This document shows positions 1-11,545 of a stretch of DNA of 64,000 nt, piece by piece. A program made the position numbers and the translations under genes. Position 1 is the first letter of the stretch. The number at the start of each line of letters is the position of its first letter. Location: NCBI GenBank assembly GCA_039545315.1, contig BCIM01000010.1:1-64000 (forward strand), written 5' to 3'. This DNA comes from Kondoa malvinella. Taxonomy: Eukaryota > Basidiomycota > Agaricostilbomycetes > Agaricostilbales > Kondoaceae. The notes beneath the pieces were generated by a model. That model saw nothing but the letters and a program-made list of their open reading frames with translations, was not told where the DNA came from and searched no databases.

Positions 1-341
1 CAATGTGAGCCTCTCTATCCGTTGGTATAGAGCTTGAACTGATTGCTCTGCTCTAGCTTGCACCTATTCTCGACAATAAGAAGCCTCTCGTCGACGTCAA
101 AGCGGTTGTTGGCGATGCCAAAGCTCCTCTAGTCGATGCCAAAGCCAAGGTCGGAGGCGAAAAGCTGCTCGATGTCAAGGCCAAAGTCGGCAACGCTGCT
201 GCTCCCCTAGTCAAAGCCGATGCAGCTATCGATCTCAGCGGCAAAGGTCCTCTAGTCAAGGCAGACGCAGCAGTGCCCAACCTTCTCGGCGTCAAGCTTG
301 ATCTTGGAGGTGACAAGAAGGGATCGCTGCTCGGACTGTGA
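1..341 (+). CDS. Secreted repeat protein, 3' end only
   Basis: This is the last exon of a gene of the secreted C-x13-C family, cut off by the window start. Positions 4-56 are the final intron (GTGAGC to CTCTAG), and the exon runs from 57 to the TGA at 339-341. It encodes a tail of about 94 residues made of repeated short blocks such as VDAKAKVGG, LLDVKAKVGN and PLVKADAAV, and ends GSLLGL. It is the exact mirror of the 3' end of the complete gene at 22664-24272 and differs at a handful of bases from the related gene at 3974-5582. No function is known. Confidence 0.8.
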
Positions 342-525
342 GACTGCAGGGCGGTTTTCAGGGCTTTCGGACAATTCTGCCATACTTAGGCATCTTTAGT
401 TGAGATATCAAAATAATGGGCAATTTGAGTAGTAGTCGTTTAGCATAACATTTGGGTCTTANTGCACATTGACTGTGATTTCTTAACATCTATTGAATTG
501 CCCGTTGTCTTGCTATGCTCTTGAG

Positions 526-1445
526 TCAAGCAGTTAATGGATCTGCGCTTCCACGGCGGTATTCCTTGACCTCTTTGCTGACGCTTTCGGATTCCCTCTT
601 CCTTCTCTGTCTGGCCAGCGGTTCCGCGATCACCCATCCAACTAAATAAGCAAACACTTCGATCGAAAACAGAACCCAGAAGATGACGANGATGCTGAAT
701 GGCACTTTCGTTTCCGAATCTGAAGTTTCATTCCATTCACTAGATATGATTCAGCTCAGAAAGAGAGTGAAGCTTGACTAGCACTGACCTGTAACCGGTG
801 TAGAGTTGCGCATCTGCATAGACTGATTAGACTTCGATCGGATACTACAGCAGGGCTCACTAACACAACAAAGCAGCTGTTGCTATGCCCAAACCGATGT
901 GCACATATCGAACATAGCTTCGCTGAGCGTTGAGAGTGACATAGTTGTAAGAAGGCTACTTGAGATAGTGAGCCAAAAGCCACTTAAGCGGCAAAGAGCT
1001 GCTTACGTATTTGGTGAACTTTGCGCCGATACCGCTTAGCCCTTGTATAACAGCAATGATGAAGACTGCAAGCCCGAGCTTGTGATGAATGTCGGAATGT
1101 GCGCCAGAATACTGATTCGGATCCTTGAGCGCCGCATTGCCCAAAGCGAAAGTAATGATGATCAATACGACAGTCGACAAATTGAGTACAGCATGAACCA
1201 GGTTCCAATGACGCCATGTCCTTAGATCTAGTACCACTCAGTGAGCGTAATTTATGCAGATGAACACGCGTACAGCGTCCTACCAGCAGTGCTATGGGCA
1301 TGGTAATGAGCACAGCAGTTGATCCAAGTGTCGCTGCATTTATCAATATGAGCCAATACAGATGTCTGTAAACGCATCAAGACGTACCGTGAGCGACAAC
1401 ATAGCGATCATGCTTTGATTGCGAGATGGGAGACGGGCTGTCCAT
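526..1445 (-). CDS. Cytochrome b561-domain membrane protein
   Basis: Seven exons can be joined into a protein of about 210 residues. Reading from 1445, a short polar N-terminus leads to a first membrane segment (STAVLITMPIALL), then WRHWNLVHAVLN with a second membrane helix, then a segment with SDIHHKLG and a third helix, then VRYVHIGLGIATAALL and a last helix (FSIEVFAYLVGWVI), followed by a basic-acidic tail ending at TGA 526-528. Paired histidines on successive helices are the expected haem ligands of b561 transmembrane electron carriers. An intron near position 1240 would be only 37 nt, so that junction is uncertain. N at 690 lies inside the last helix. A perfect copy lies at 21560-22479. 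Confidence 0.7.
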
Positions 1446-2432
1446 CTTAGAGGCTGCACTTGGATGACAAAGAGAGGCCACTGGTCTTATGCTGACGCCG
1501 ACAGCGATCTTGAGAGGCGAGGTCAGTCCTCAAATATAGACACCGACATCTCGATATAGAACAATCGAAATCTTTTGCCGAGGCAGAGTCCCGCAGCGGA
1601 TTCCACTAGTCCGGTACTAGATGAAATAGTACCAAGAATGACAGTGACCCAAAGTGCACACGATGTGATCCAATCAAGAGTATTGCAAGACAAGCAATAA
1701 AGATGGGATATGTTATGGTCGGTAAAGCTGCAGACGAAGACTTTCCAGGCATATTATACGGAGATAAGAGATCAGCCACTATACTAGTAATGTGAGAGTA
1801 AGATGGGGAGTGACCAAGTTGTGAGATATTCATCTTCGAGCACAATGAAGTGATAGGATATGCGACCATCGAGAGACCACTTTGCTTCGCTCGCATGAGC
1901 AGCATAAGCAATTTACAGAGTGTAAGAGCATGAATGGGTACAAAGATTGTTCGGCGCGACTCGAATCCAAGAGCTTCGCCATGGCCAAACTTAGCCGAGC
2001 ACCTTGCAGCGTGTTGACTGGAGCTCCACTCTACCCTTGTAGGTCCTCTGGCGCTACTGGAAGACTGTGCATTGCCCAACCTCGGTCCGGATGCTGAAAT
2101 TCTTCTTGACCTGTTATCGATGCCAAAGGCCTTGCAAAGCTGCTTCCAATGAGTTCTATGAGCAGAGGTCGCAGCATGCACAACAGCATAGTCAGAGCGG
2201 ATCTTGTCTTGCGGTGTCCGGTCGTTCTCCGCTGGCAGATACGTTTTTGCCCTGAATGCCGAAGTCTGGACGAATAGAAGCGCATCCAGAGCAGCCAACA
2301 CACCGTCCGTGAATTACAAGCGGGCAGAGTCCACCATTAAAGGCAGATATCGCAAGAAACTACATCGATAGCGGTCAACACATCTGGCGCAAACTTCAAA
2401 GTATAGCGAGCTCTCTACGCCCCGGCGGAACA
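1446..2432. other. Gap with one unassigned 231-codon ORF
   Basis: The gap between the b561 gene and the hydrolase holds an open frame of 231 codons on the minus strand (2301 down to 1606). Its N-terminal half looks moderately protein-like, and its last 40 residues include a hydrophobic stretch (FIACLAILLIGSH). No family was recognised. In the hydrolase's own frame the sequence stays open from 2313 to its ATG, so the hydrolase could have an upstream exon. The same stretch is mirrored at 20573-21559. Confidence 0.35.
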
Positions 2433-3617
2433 ATGGTCTCTGTGCAAGATGCTGAAAAGGCAATGACTGAAGCTGCGTCGAAAGGAAATAAAGAATCTAT
2501 CGGTGGTGAGTTGATGCAAGAGCGCGCAGACAGCTCGACTGAGGTCTTTGCGCTTTGTGAGACTCTGTGCCTAGGCTATTCGGCATCTTTCTACCTCTGC
2601 AAGCTCAGCGAGAGCAAGAAATACTCAAAGCTGCACCAGTCGAGCATCAGTATGGACCGCTCGACAGGCAGATGCTCGATTGCTATGTCTCGCAGAACAG
2701 CACTGGCAAATCACCTGTCCTCGTCTTTGTGCACGGAGGCGGTTTTCTGATGGGAGACAAACGGCTCAGCCCTGCAATACATGCCAATTTGGGTCAATTC
2801 TTCAGCTCGCGGGGCTTTGTCACTGTGAGTTGAAGGCTCTGAAAAGTCTCCAACGAGCCTCACGCTGTTGATCGATAGGTCATCATCAACTACAGACTGT
2901 ATGGCAAACATGACGCCGTTTTTCCAAGCGGAGGAGAAGACATCTCTCTCGTTCTCCAATGGCTCGCTGCAAACACCGACAAGCTTCCTTCAGCTGATCT
3001 CAACAACGTCTTCCTTTGCGGCAATAGTGCAGGAGGTGTCCACCTAGCCACCTTTCTCTACGGGCCAGACGCGATCCCGGAAGAAGCTACTTTCAAGACG
3101 GCCGACCAGATCAAGGGCTTGCGCATCAAAGCTGCCGTGCTCATGAGCGCACCTATGCACTTTGGCGACCCGGTCAACGACTCGCGAAGAGCTGTCCTCA
3201 ATGGCTACTTTGGTAGCGCTGAGAGATCAAGCAAGTACGATATAATCGGCCTTCGCAAAGCCAGCAAGAACAACATTCCGACTTTGGTCAGCTGGGGCGA
3301 GCTTGATCCAATGGACGAGATCCTGGATTCTGTGAGATACTTCAATGATTCGCAGACCTCCAGCTGAGCGAATATTCAGATACGCGACTATCTCGCTTTG
3401 TGGAAGAATGGCCAAGTACCTGAAGGTGTAGACAAGCCTGAAGAGATGGTCATGAAGAATCAGACACATATCGTTCCTCCTATGTCTCTCGGTCTTGGTG
3501 GTAAGCGCGTCCCAAAGACTCTACCCCTCAAGGCTCATATGTCAACCAGGCTCTGCTGATCAATGGGGCTTGGATCTGATTGGCTGGATGAAGTCAATAA
3601 TAGATCAAACTGGATGA
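2433..3617 (+). CDS. HSL-type alpha/beta hydrolase, left copy
   Basis: A serine hydrolase of the hormone-sensitive-lipase/esterase group, likely acting on a small ester or lipid. The oxyanion-hole motif VFVHGGGF, the nucleophile elbow GNSAGG, the acid in GELDP and the base in KNQTHI are all visible in order. Exons join across introns near 2505-2561, 2825-2878, 3330-3377 and 3502-3550. The fourth-exon edge matters: without the 48-nt GTGAGA...TTCAG intron at about 3330 an in-frame TGA at 3365 would end the protein before the catalytic His. ATG 2433 fits the family N-terminus. The last exon lies at the repeat edge, so the C-terminus (ending IIDQTG) differs from the right copy (ending SMIAP). Confidence 0.75.
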
Positions 3618-3973
3618 GGTCAATGGGTAGCGCGGTGAATCCCTGAAGCCTTCCGACGCCAACGGCGATAACTCATTGATATGCAACAGTGATATGTATC
3701 TCAGTGACAGCTGATGCCTAGGCTTATTCAACTTGGCGGCCGTCGCGAGTCGTGCTAACCCTAGCGCATTCCAAGATGTGCATTTGGAATTCGACTATGT
3801 TATGTTTTCCTCTTGATAGAACTCTACTTGTGCTGCTCTTTTCTCTTTCTCTTTGCTTCTATCCATCCAAATTCCGATATCGTCTTGGTCACTAACACTT
3901 TTCCAGCCTTCCCAGGTCAATAACACTCTTTTGAAAATCAGCAGTCCTATCTCTCCAGGCTTATTGTTCAGCT
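3618..3973. promoter_or_regulatory. Intergenic region and promoter of secreted gene
   Basis: No gene is seen. The last 170 bases before the ATG are rich in pyrimidine runs (TTTTCTCTTTCTCTTTG), a common feature of strong fungal promoters. It differs from the promoter of the paralog at 24273 onward. Confidence 0.4.
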
Positions 3974-5582
3974 ATGCGCGTCTCTATTGTGGCTCTCACA
4001 GCCTGCGCTTCTTCCATCTACGGTCTACCTCTTCTCGGCCTTGGTGGTAATGATGTGAGTCTGTGTCTCTGTCTGCCTAAGCCGCATCTGACATGTCACT
4101 TGCAGGGTCTGCTCGATGTCAATGCGAAAGTCAAAGTTGGCAATCTGGTCGACGCGACTCTGTCTGCCGAGGTGAGCATATTCTCTTGAGCANTTGACGC
4201 GTTCTGACTTTGAGTAACAGGTCGCCGGCAAAGAAGGTCTTCTTCAAGCTCACGCGACTGCCAACGTTGCCAACATTGTCAAAGCTTGCGTTGATGTCGA
4301 CGTCTTGGCCAACACGCATCGACCAGACTGCCCTGGCTACAAATCTCCAGCTGCTCCTTCGCCCAAGCCTACTCCGAATAGCTTCAAACCCAGACCCATT
4401 AAGATTGCCCCCCGACCGTCTTCCACATCTCAGCCGCCAGCTTGGACGCCTGCTCCATCTCCTCGGCCTCAGGACCAGCTCAAGAACGAGAACAATGGCG
4501 CACCCGAGAAGCCAAAGAACAACAACGCTCAACCACCTAAGCAGAAGGACAACAACAAGCCTGCCAATTGTCCCTTCGGCTTCTTCAGGGACCGCTCAAC
4601 CGGTCAATGCGAACGCAACAACCCGATTCGTCTTGCTCCTCGCCCAGTCCGACCCAGCAAAGATCAAGGCTGCCCATCTGACTACAAGCAGCATCCTTTC
4701 CTTCTTGACCTCTGCATCGACATCGACTTCGACATTGACCTCGACCTGGGCATTTCTGGACCTCACAAAGAATGGGACAGCAACGACAACTGCCCGGACA
4801 GCTGGAAGGACCACCCTCACCTTGTCGGCATTTGCATTGACCCGCTCATTCGCTTTGATCTGGACCTTGGTTTCGGCGGACGTCGCCCGGACAGGCAGCA
4901 GAATTGTGCAGCAGGATGGTCAGTCCTCTCTCTCCTTTTTATCCCTTTGCCCTGTACTCATGCTTGTCCGACAGGCGCAAACACTCTTCCATTCTCAACT
5001 TGTGCTTGGACGTCAGCCTCGACTTGCCTATTCTTGACGGTCTGCTCGGTCGCCAATACGGACGCGACAAGCACTGCACTGCCGGATGGAAGCGCCATCC
5101 TACTGTTGCTGGTCTTTGCATCGACTCTTCGCTCAGCCTCGATCTGTTCAACAACCAACGCCAAACTGATGCTGTTGGCAACTGTGCTCAAGGCTTCAAG
5201 CGTCACGCTACTATCCTTGATCTCTGCTTGGTTGCCGACATCAAAGTGAGCCTCTCTATCCGTTGGTATAGAGCTTGAACTGATTGCTCTGCTCTAGGTC
5301 GCACCTACTCTCGACAACAAGAAGCCTCCTGTCGATGTCAAAGCGGTTGTTGGCGATGCCAAAGCTCCTCTAGTCGATGCCAAAGCCCAGGTCGGAGGCG
5401 AGAAGCTGCTCGATGTCAAGGCCAAAGTTGGCAACGCTGCCGCTCCTCTAGTCAAAGCCGATGCAGCTGTCGATCTCAGCGGCAAAGGTCCTCTAGTCAA
5501 GGCAGACGCTGCAGTGCCCAACCTCCTCGGCGTCAAGCTTGATCTTGGAGGCGATAACAAGGGATCGCTGCTCGGACTGTGA
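3974..5582 (+). CDS. Secreted C-x13-C repeat protein, paralog B
   Basis: Five exons encode about 460 residues. The first exon is a signal peptide (MRVSIVALTACASSIYG). A short repeat-like segment follows (LLDVNAKVKVGNLVDA), then a proline-rich linker, then five copies of a cysteine module with invariant C-x13-C spacing, as in CPSDYKQHPFLLDLC, CPDSWKDHPHLVGIC and CTAGWKRHPTVAGLC. Each module is followed by an acidic, alternating hydrophobic stretch such as DIDFDIDLDL. The last exon repeats VKA/VDAK blocks and ends GSLLGL at TGA 5580-5582. Introns lie near 4055-4105, 4172-4220, 4919-4973 and 5247-5298. I do not recognise the family; a cell-wall or secreted structural role is only inferred. The middle is almost identical to 22664-24272, while both ends have diverged. 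Confidence 0.75.
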
Positions 5583-5795
5583 GGAGGCTTTTGCCGCTCT
5601 CCTGAATGTTCCCTTTCGTGTCTATATCTTCGTGTACATTTATGGTTAGCTTGTTCCATAGTAGTAATCATGTTCCTGTTTATAAGGGGGGTGCGCTGTG
5701 TCACTCAAGGTAATGCAAACGGATTTCCATCATAGTCTTACAAATGCAACACCACCCCTTGTGCCTTTATGTACAATGCTCTCGAGGTTTTCGCT

Positions 5796-8607
5796 TTACA
5801 GCTTGGCAAATCCACCTCTGCCTTTGTTCGCGACATCGAATTCTGCATAGAGTTCGTCCGCTTTCGATTTAAGCACTTTCGAAGCAACGTTTCTCTTAAT
5901 CTTCATTGTCTACAAACCAGTCGATCAGATGCGAGCAATGTCTTGGCCAAATTCAGCTTACTGGAGTCAATGTGTCTTCCTCGACGGAGACTACAGGACC
6001 AGATCAGTCATCATTCGGTAGGTCAACAGAAGGGCGATCAGCCTACAAGGAGTCATCCTGAAAGCAAATTGTCTTGCGGTCTCATAGCCGTTCAGCTTTT
6101 GTGACTTTGCTTCTTGATTGTAAATGTTCAAGGCAGCTTGACGAAGCTTCGGGTCATCGGCAACCTTGCTCAGGCCTGCCATATCGGTCGGGTCGATAGT
6201 CTTGCCAAGAACTTGTTTCACAAGACCTGCCAATCATGATCAACACGTTGAACAGGGTGAAGCAGGTAGCTATGTTACCAGAAAGCACAACTGGGTCGGG
6301 AACAACAAAGAGAATCAAGTGTGATTGTAGGGAGTCGGCGTAGATAAAGGTTTGTTGGCCAAGGGATGGAACACTGTAAACATTTTCAACCTTCTCAACG
6401 GCAACATATTCTCCTTGAGACAGCTTGATCAAGTTCTTGACTGTAGGCATTCACTGCTTTAGTTTTCGGCGACAGATCTGAGAGAAAGATCAGGCTCACC
6501 TCGATCGATAATCTTCAGACGTCCCAAATTATCGATAGCACCTATGTCACCAGTCTCTGCGAGGTCCCTCTGGTCAATAACAGATAGAACGTGTGAGAGG
6601 GAAAGAGCTTACTAAAGAAACCTTCATCATCAAAGGCTTCCTTTGTCTTTTCCGGCTCCTTGTAGTAGCCAGCTGAAGGGTCATGTATTAGCAGGTTTTA
6701 ATTGGTTATACAATGGAACGTACGAATGACACCTTCACCCCTGCAAAGAATTTCTCCTCTGGGCCAAGGTTTGTCGGTGGAGCGATAGCCAAGATCAGCA
6801 ACGTCTGCCAGTTTGATTTCGACAGTCGGAGCTGGAGGACCGACGAATCCACCTGCAGTGTAATCGTTGATAATGTTCTGTTAATTTTGAAGTCAGTTCA
6901 AGTCAAGTAGGCGGTAGAAGGTCTTTAACCTTGGTACATGTGCCTCCGTTCTCGGTAGATCCGTAGCCCTCTTGAATGAAGATACCAAAAGCAACCTGAA
7001 GAAGAGCATCAGTGCGGGCACAGTATATTCAAACTCAAGCACATACCGATAAGAATTCAAGCACTGCTGGCGCTACGGCGGCTGATCCAGTTCCGATGAA
7101 GCGAATGTTGCCACCGACTGCTGCAGCAATCTTCTTCATCATGATGCGATCCCAGAACGCATGAGTTACAGAGCCGTCTTTGCGGAGGTTCTCAATCTTG
7201 GTGCTGAATGCTCGACGCGCCAAAGCGCCTTTCAAACCGGTTGCCTCGATTGTAGATGCCTTGATGACTGGTGACATAAATGAGCGGCTGTCTTTGCGAA
7301 AAGCAGCCTTTCGTACCTTGGTAGAGTTTGTTGAGGACACGAGGAACAGCAACCATGAAAGTCGGTCTCACTAGACAAAATCAGACAATAGACTTCCGCT
7401 TCTGGGACAAAACGCTCACGGATTTGCAGGTCTTCAATCAGCCTTGTATTGTCGCCGCAAGAGTAGCCGATCGCAGTACCGGCGTAAAATGCAATGTCTT
7501 CAGTGAAACGTTCGTAAATGTGCGAGAGGGGAAGGTAAGAGATCATCACGTCGTCGTCTTCGAAAGCGCGACCGTAAATGTGGCCCACGACGCAGATGGC
7601 AAGAAGCTTGTGTGTGAGAATAGCGCCCTTGGGACTTTCAAAAGAGAGCAAGATGAGCTTTGTATGACGAGATGTAAGCCTCGCAACTTACTTGCCAGTG
7701 GTACCAGAGGTGTAACACAAGGAAGCCATGTCTTCTGGCTTGGGAGGAACGTGCGCTCTTGGGTTGGCTTTACCGAGCGTTTCTAATTCGTAGATGTCCA
7801 TGACTTTGATTCCTTTGGAAGCACCCCAAGCTTTCAAGACGTCGCCTTTGGGCAAAGCGCCAGCAGTAGGACCACCTTTGGGCATGTCAATGTCTTCGAA
7901 CCTGTCGACGCTGATAATGGCCTTAAGAAGTGGACATTTGTCGGTGAGGGCGAGCAAAGCAGGAATGTGCGATGGAGACGCAAAGATGACCTGCACAAAG
8001 GGTAAGCTACTGAGTTGGCTGTAAGCGATAGAAATCAGCTTACTCGGCATTCTGAATGCGTAGTGCAGTATTCCACAGCGGAAGGACCCAATGTTTCGTA
8101 TAGAGAGACAAGAACAAGGGAGTAGGCAGTAGTTGCGAGAGAGACGACCTGCCATTCCGGTCTGTTGAGAGCCCAGATACCGACAGTCCACCCAGTGACG
8201 GGGCTCAGAGCCAGATCGTTCTCAGCTAGGTGCATGAGACCCGCTCCGACATTGGTACGACGCTCGGCGATCTCGGCGTAGGTTTCCCATGTGTATCTTG
8301 GCTCGTAATCGCCTAGAGTTGAGCTCCAAGGTCGCTTGCCCAGACACTTTGCGTTTGGCTTGACCTTGAGACCGTGCTCAAAGCACTCGTATGCAGTCTT
8401 TGGGTAGTTGGGGTTTGAGTAGATAGAGAGCAATTCAGTGCCGTGATTGAAGATAGTATTGCGGTAGACACCAGTCTGGCCTTCCTTGCGTGTGCCAGGC
8501 ATTTCCTATCCGCGCGTGAGCTTACAGCGCCTCTCGCCATTGGGTCAACAGCTACGCACGACAGCCAGCGGATCATGAGGGAAGTTGGCCAAAGCCACAG
8601 CCGACAT
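5796..8607 (-). CDS. Long-chain acyl-CoA synthetase (FAA/ACSL type)
   Basis: Activates long-chain fatty acids with ATP and CoA for lipid synthesis or beta-oxidation. A 16-codon first exon (ATG 8607-8605, ending NFPHDPLAV) joins across a 54-nt intron to [11 protein letters not shown], giving the usual family N-terminus. The AMP-binding P-loop [10 protein letters not shown] is near 7690, followed by the [12 protein letters not shown] motif. The last exon, found by splicing at about 5920, ends in the typical lysine-rich tail ([10 protein letters not shown], then GGFAKL) at TAA 5798-5796. Many introns of about 50 nt interrupt it. No peroxisomal SKL-type signal is present. Confidence 0.85.
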
Positions 8608-8936
8608 CTCATGGTCGAAAGGCCTATGGGGCATCGACATGTCAGCACATCAAGCAAACAGCCCAAAGACGAGCTATTCCATACACTCTAGGGAGCTCTG
8701 AAATGACAGGAACCATGTTTGCTATGCTGGTGTTGCTAGTAGTTATAAGGCAAGACAGGCAAAGGCTTGAAGTTGGTCCCCGCTTGCGAGCCTGATCGCC
8801 GAGACACTTGAATTCACATGCATTTGCGACTTGATATATTTGGCCATTGCTGAGTACTAAATGGCGACTATGCAAGAGTATACAAGGCAGGGATATCCTC
8901 GACTTTCCAAATGAATGCTCTTGCTGCGCCATGCCA
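8608..8936. promoter_or_regulatory. Promoter of acyl-CoA synthetase and 3' end of RPC82
   Basis: Short intergenic stretch between two minus-strand genes. It should hold the acyl-CoA synthetase promoter and the RPC82 terminator. No specific motif was recognised. Confidence 0.35.
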
Positions 8937-11227
8937 TCAAAATGACAATCCACCAGAGTCTCGTTCCCGCAGCTGAAGCACCAATAAATCCGACAAGATG
9001 CGCCATTGACCAACCTGCAGATCCCTTAGCTTCCGTTGCAGATCTGACAAATTCTTCCATTCGTCTTCTCGCAACAAGGCCGAATCAGCTTGCACTTCAG
9101 GTCTTTGAGATTTGGCGAGCAGAGCCAACCAAGGCTGCTTCTCTTGCTCCTTGCGTGTCTCAATGTTGCCCAACGCTTGGTACAACATTTTCTCGAGCGT
9201 GTGGTTCGTCTTGTTCCAGTCGACAAACCAGAGGAAGAATGTTCGGGCGATGGCTCGATCTGTCGTCTTTGGAATCTCTTGTTGCTGGATGAAGTGGAAG
9301 CGAGCGAGATCAAAGATCCATTTCCGGCAATCTTTCTGTGAGATCATTGCGATCTTGAAGATCTGCATATCGTGTCTACCATCAGCAGGCATTCATAGAC
9401 CAGATCAATGACCAACGTGATTCTCTTGCAGCTTGCCATGCGTATCCAAGATCCTCATGATTCTAACCGCTTCTTTCCCAGCTTTCCCAGGCTTTTCATT
9501 TCCTTGCAGCACCACTCCGCTCTCTCGATCCGTAAAGCTCTGGTTCCAAAACTTGTCCCGAATGATGCTGTACGCTAGCTGCCTTTTCATGTCCAGTTGT
9601 ACTTTGTGAAAATCAATGACCCATTTCTCACTTCCGTCCGATCCTTGATTGGCATAATTGAACCGAGAGGTATCGTCCGCGTCTTCGTCTCGGTCTTCCT
9701 CCGAGACATTGATGATAGCAGGCCTCAACCAGCAAGGTGTGCTTTTCCCTCTAGTACTTGGATCTTCACCAGCACATGACAAATTGCCTAACAATTCTCG
9801 AACAAAGGAAGCTGTGTTTTCGCGTTTCGGGTTCCATATTTCGTGGTCGTCGTATGATGAATAGCGAGAGGAAGAGCGAGTTTGCATTTCGTGCTCATGA
9901 AAAGCGCTTCGAACAATCTCTTGAAGTCCCTTCTTTGAAGATGCTGATGATGTGAGGGAACCCATGCGTTCTAAGACTGATGTGGTTGAGAAGGGATCTG
10001 GAAGTAGAGCTTAGACCTTATAGCTGATGGAATACGTCCACATACCAGAAAAAGAGCCAAGGAGATCGATCATAGCCGGGTCGCCTTCGCAACGATCTTC
10101 AATGATGCTAAGCGCAGCTCGAATAACCAGTTCTGCAGCTTTCCCATAGTAATTGCGGAAAGCATCTTCTATGAGCTTGTTGCGAATCTTGAGCATGAAG
10201 CGGTCATTGTTGACTCGAATGACTACGCTTTCCTGTAAACGGCTATGTCAGCCGACAACCAATAGAAAGATGCAGCGACCAACATATAGACTGCTATCGT
10301 ATGTCCGTCTCTTTCTTGGCCCATAGCCTTCATCATCAACATCCATCTTCCGTTTTGAGCCAGATTTGGACGAAGAGGGTTTGAAAGAGCTTGAGCTACC
10401 GTATCGATCAGGCGAAGGACCAGCAAACATCTTTTCCCTTGCATGCTTCATTTCAGCATCTTGGCGTTCCGAGACAGCTTCGACAGCTTCTTTCTGCGCA
10501 GACTTGTAAGCTTTCGTAGTTGGGCCAGAAGTGATCTTGTCCAAAGCAATCTTTTCGCGTTCTAGATATCGATCTGCTGCTTTGGTGCTGGCTGATTTGA
10601 TGGCTGGGATGAGGTAAGACCGTTTGAGCATCCAATCAAGCACATTGTAGGCTTCTTCCCTCTCTAAAGAAAACAATGTTCTAGGCACATTCGAATGAAA
10701 TAAAGATGGGATGACTGACTCGCCGAATCATCTTGAGCATAGAATGTCAACAGATCCCCAATTGCAAGTTTGCCATGAGCCAAAACAACTTGCAGTAAGC
10801 CTTTGCTTGTGCCTTCTGCTAGCTTTTCGGCAATAACGAGAAAGTGAGGGAAGCGCAAGCGAGTGACAATCTCATCCGAGTTGATCTCATAGAAGACTGT
10901 GCCTTGAAATTCTTCGCTGTCGTGAGGTATATAATGGTCATTCTGCATCAAGCCAAACTCTTCAGCTCTTGCTCTTCGATGTATGGCATCGTTGGTCATT
11001 GTGCGGGTGAACCAGACGATGTTGTGTTGAATGAGGACAGCCAAAGCCGAGCGAACGAAATGAGGAGACAGAAGGACATGACCTTCAGCTGAGCAAGTTC
11101 GAGAAGACAGGCGAACGAGTTCAGATAAAGTGAGCCGGCCCTTTTCAAGCAGCAAAGTCGCTATTCTGCCAACGTGAGGGCCAAACTGCTGATGGACGAT
11201 ATGCTCGCATAGCAAAGTCTTTTCCAT
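8937..11227 (-). CDS. RPC82: RNA polymerase III subunit RPC3
   Basis: Subunit of the RPC82-RPC34-RPC31 subcomplex that directs Pol III initiation in the nucleus. The N-terminal winged helix reads HIVHQQFGPHVGRIATLLLE then KGRLTLSELVRLS, which is characteristic. The C-terminal winged helix is seen in RTFFLWFVDWNKTNHTLEKM and LYQALGNIETRKEQE, followed by a coiled LSDLQRKLRDL tail. Five minus-strand reading blocks with short introns between them (near 9393, 9966, 10197 and 10690) make up the gene. Length is normal for the family. The final 25 residues are weakly conserved, so the stop at 8937 could be displaced by an intron near 9015. Confidence 0.8.
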
Positions 11228-11545
11228 GGTCTGCGGTGTCGTCGTACTTCTCGTGATGCTATAGCTGCATGTCGTGTTTCAGAGAGGTGATGATGTTCTG
11301 CGGCCAAACAGAGCTGTCTCGTAGAGTTCGCAGAGTCCTTCTTTGGTTGCCAAAAATGACTTGGCCAAAATTCGGAAATCAACAATTGCCACGGTCCAGT
11401 CAAGCTCAGTCAGCTCCTTGCTTCTGGCCACCACCAAGCTGTGAATATACCTCGATCAGCGTACTTGGAGCATACCCTACATATACCTTTGAAAACTCCT
11501 TGACTCTGCCAGTCAGCAATTGCTACAGACTTCGATCGAGCAAAG
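11228..11545. promoter_or_regulatory. Shared promoter of RPC82 and IDO genes
   Basis: The two genes diverge from this 318-bp interval. Nothing specific could be identified in it. Confidence 0.45.

Larger units (their letters stand above)
1..3562. repeat. Left arm of perfect inverted repeat
   Basis: Every position x checked in this arm is the complement of position 23005-x. Matching anchors include the window start against 23004, the b561 gene and the hydrolase gene. The two single-base N calls at 462 and 690 pair exactly with N calls at 22543 and 22315. Identity stops at 3563 against 19442. The arm carries a 3' fragment of a secreted-protein gene, a b561 gene and an alpha/beta hydrolase. The shared Ns suggest that one consensus sequence was placed twice by the assembler, although a real palindromic duplication may lie beneath it. 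Confidence 0.95.

Noticed and set aside
2433..3617. Hydrolase as a pseudogene because of the in-frame TGA at 3365
   Set aside because: A 48-nt segment with good splice signals removes the stop and restores the catalytic His and the family spacing.
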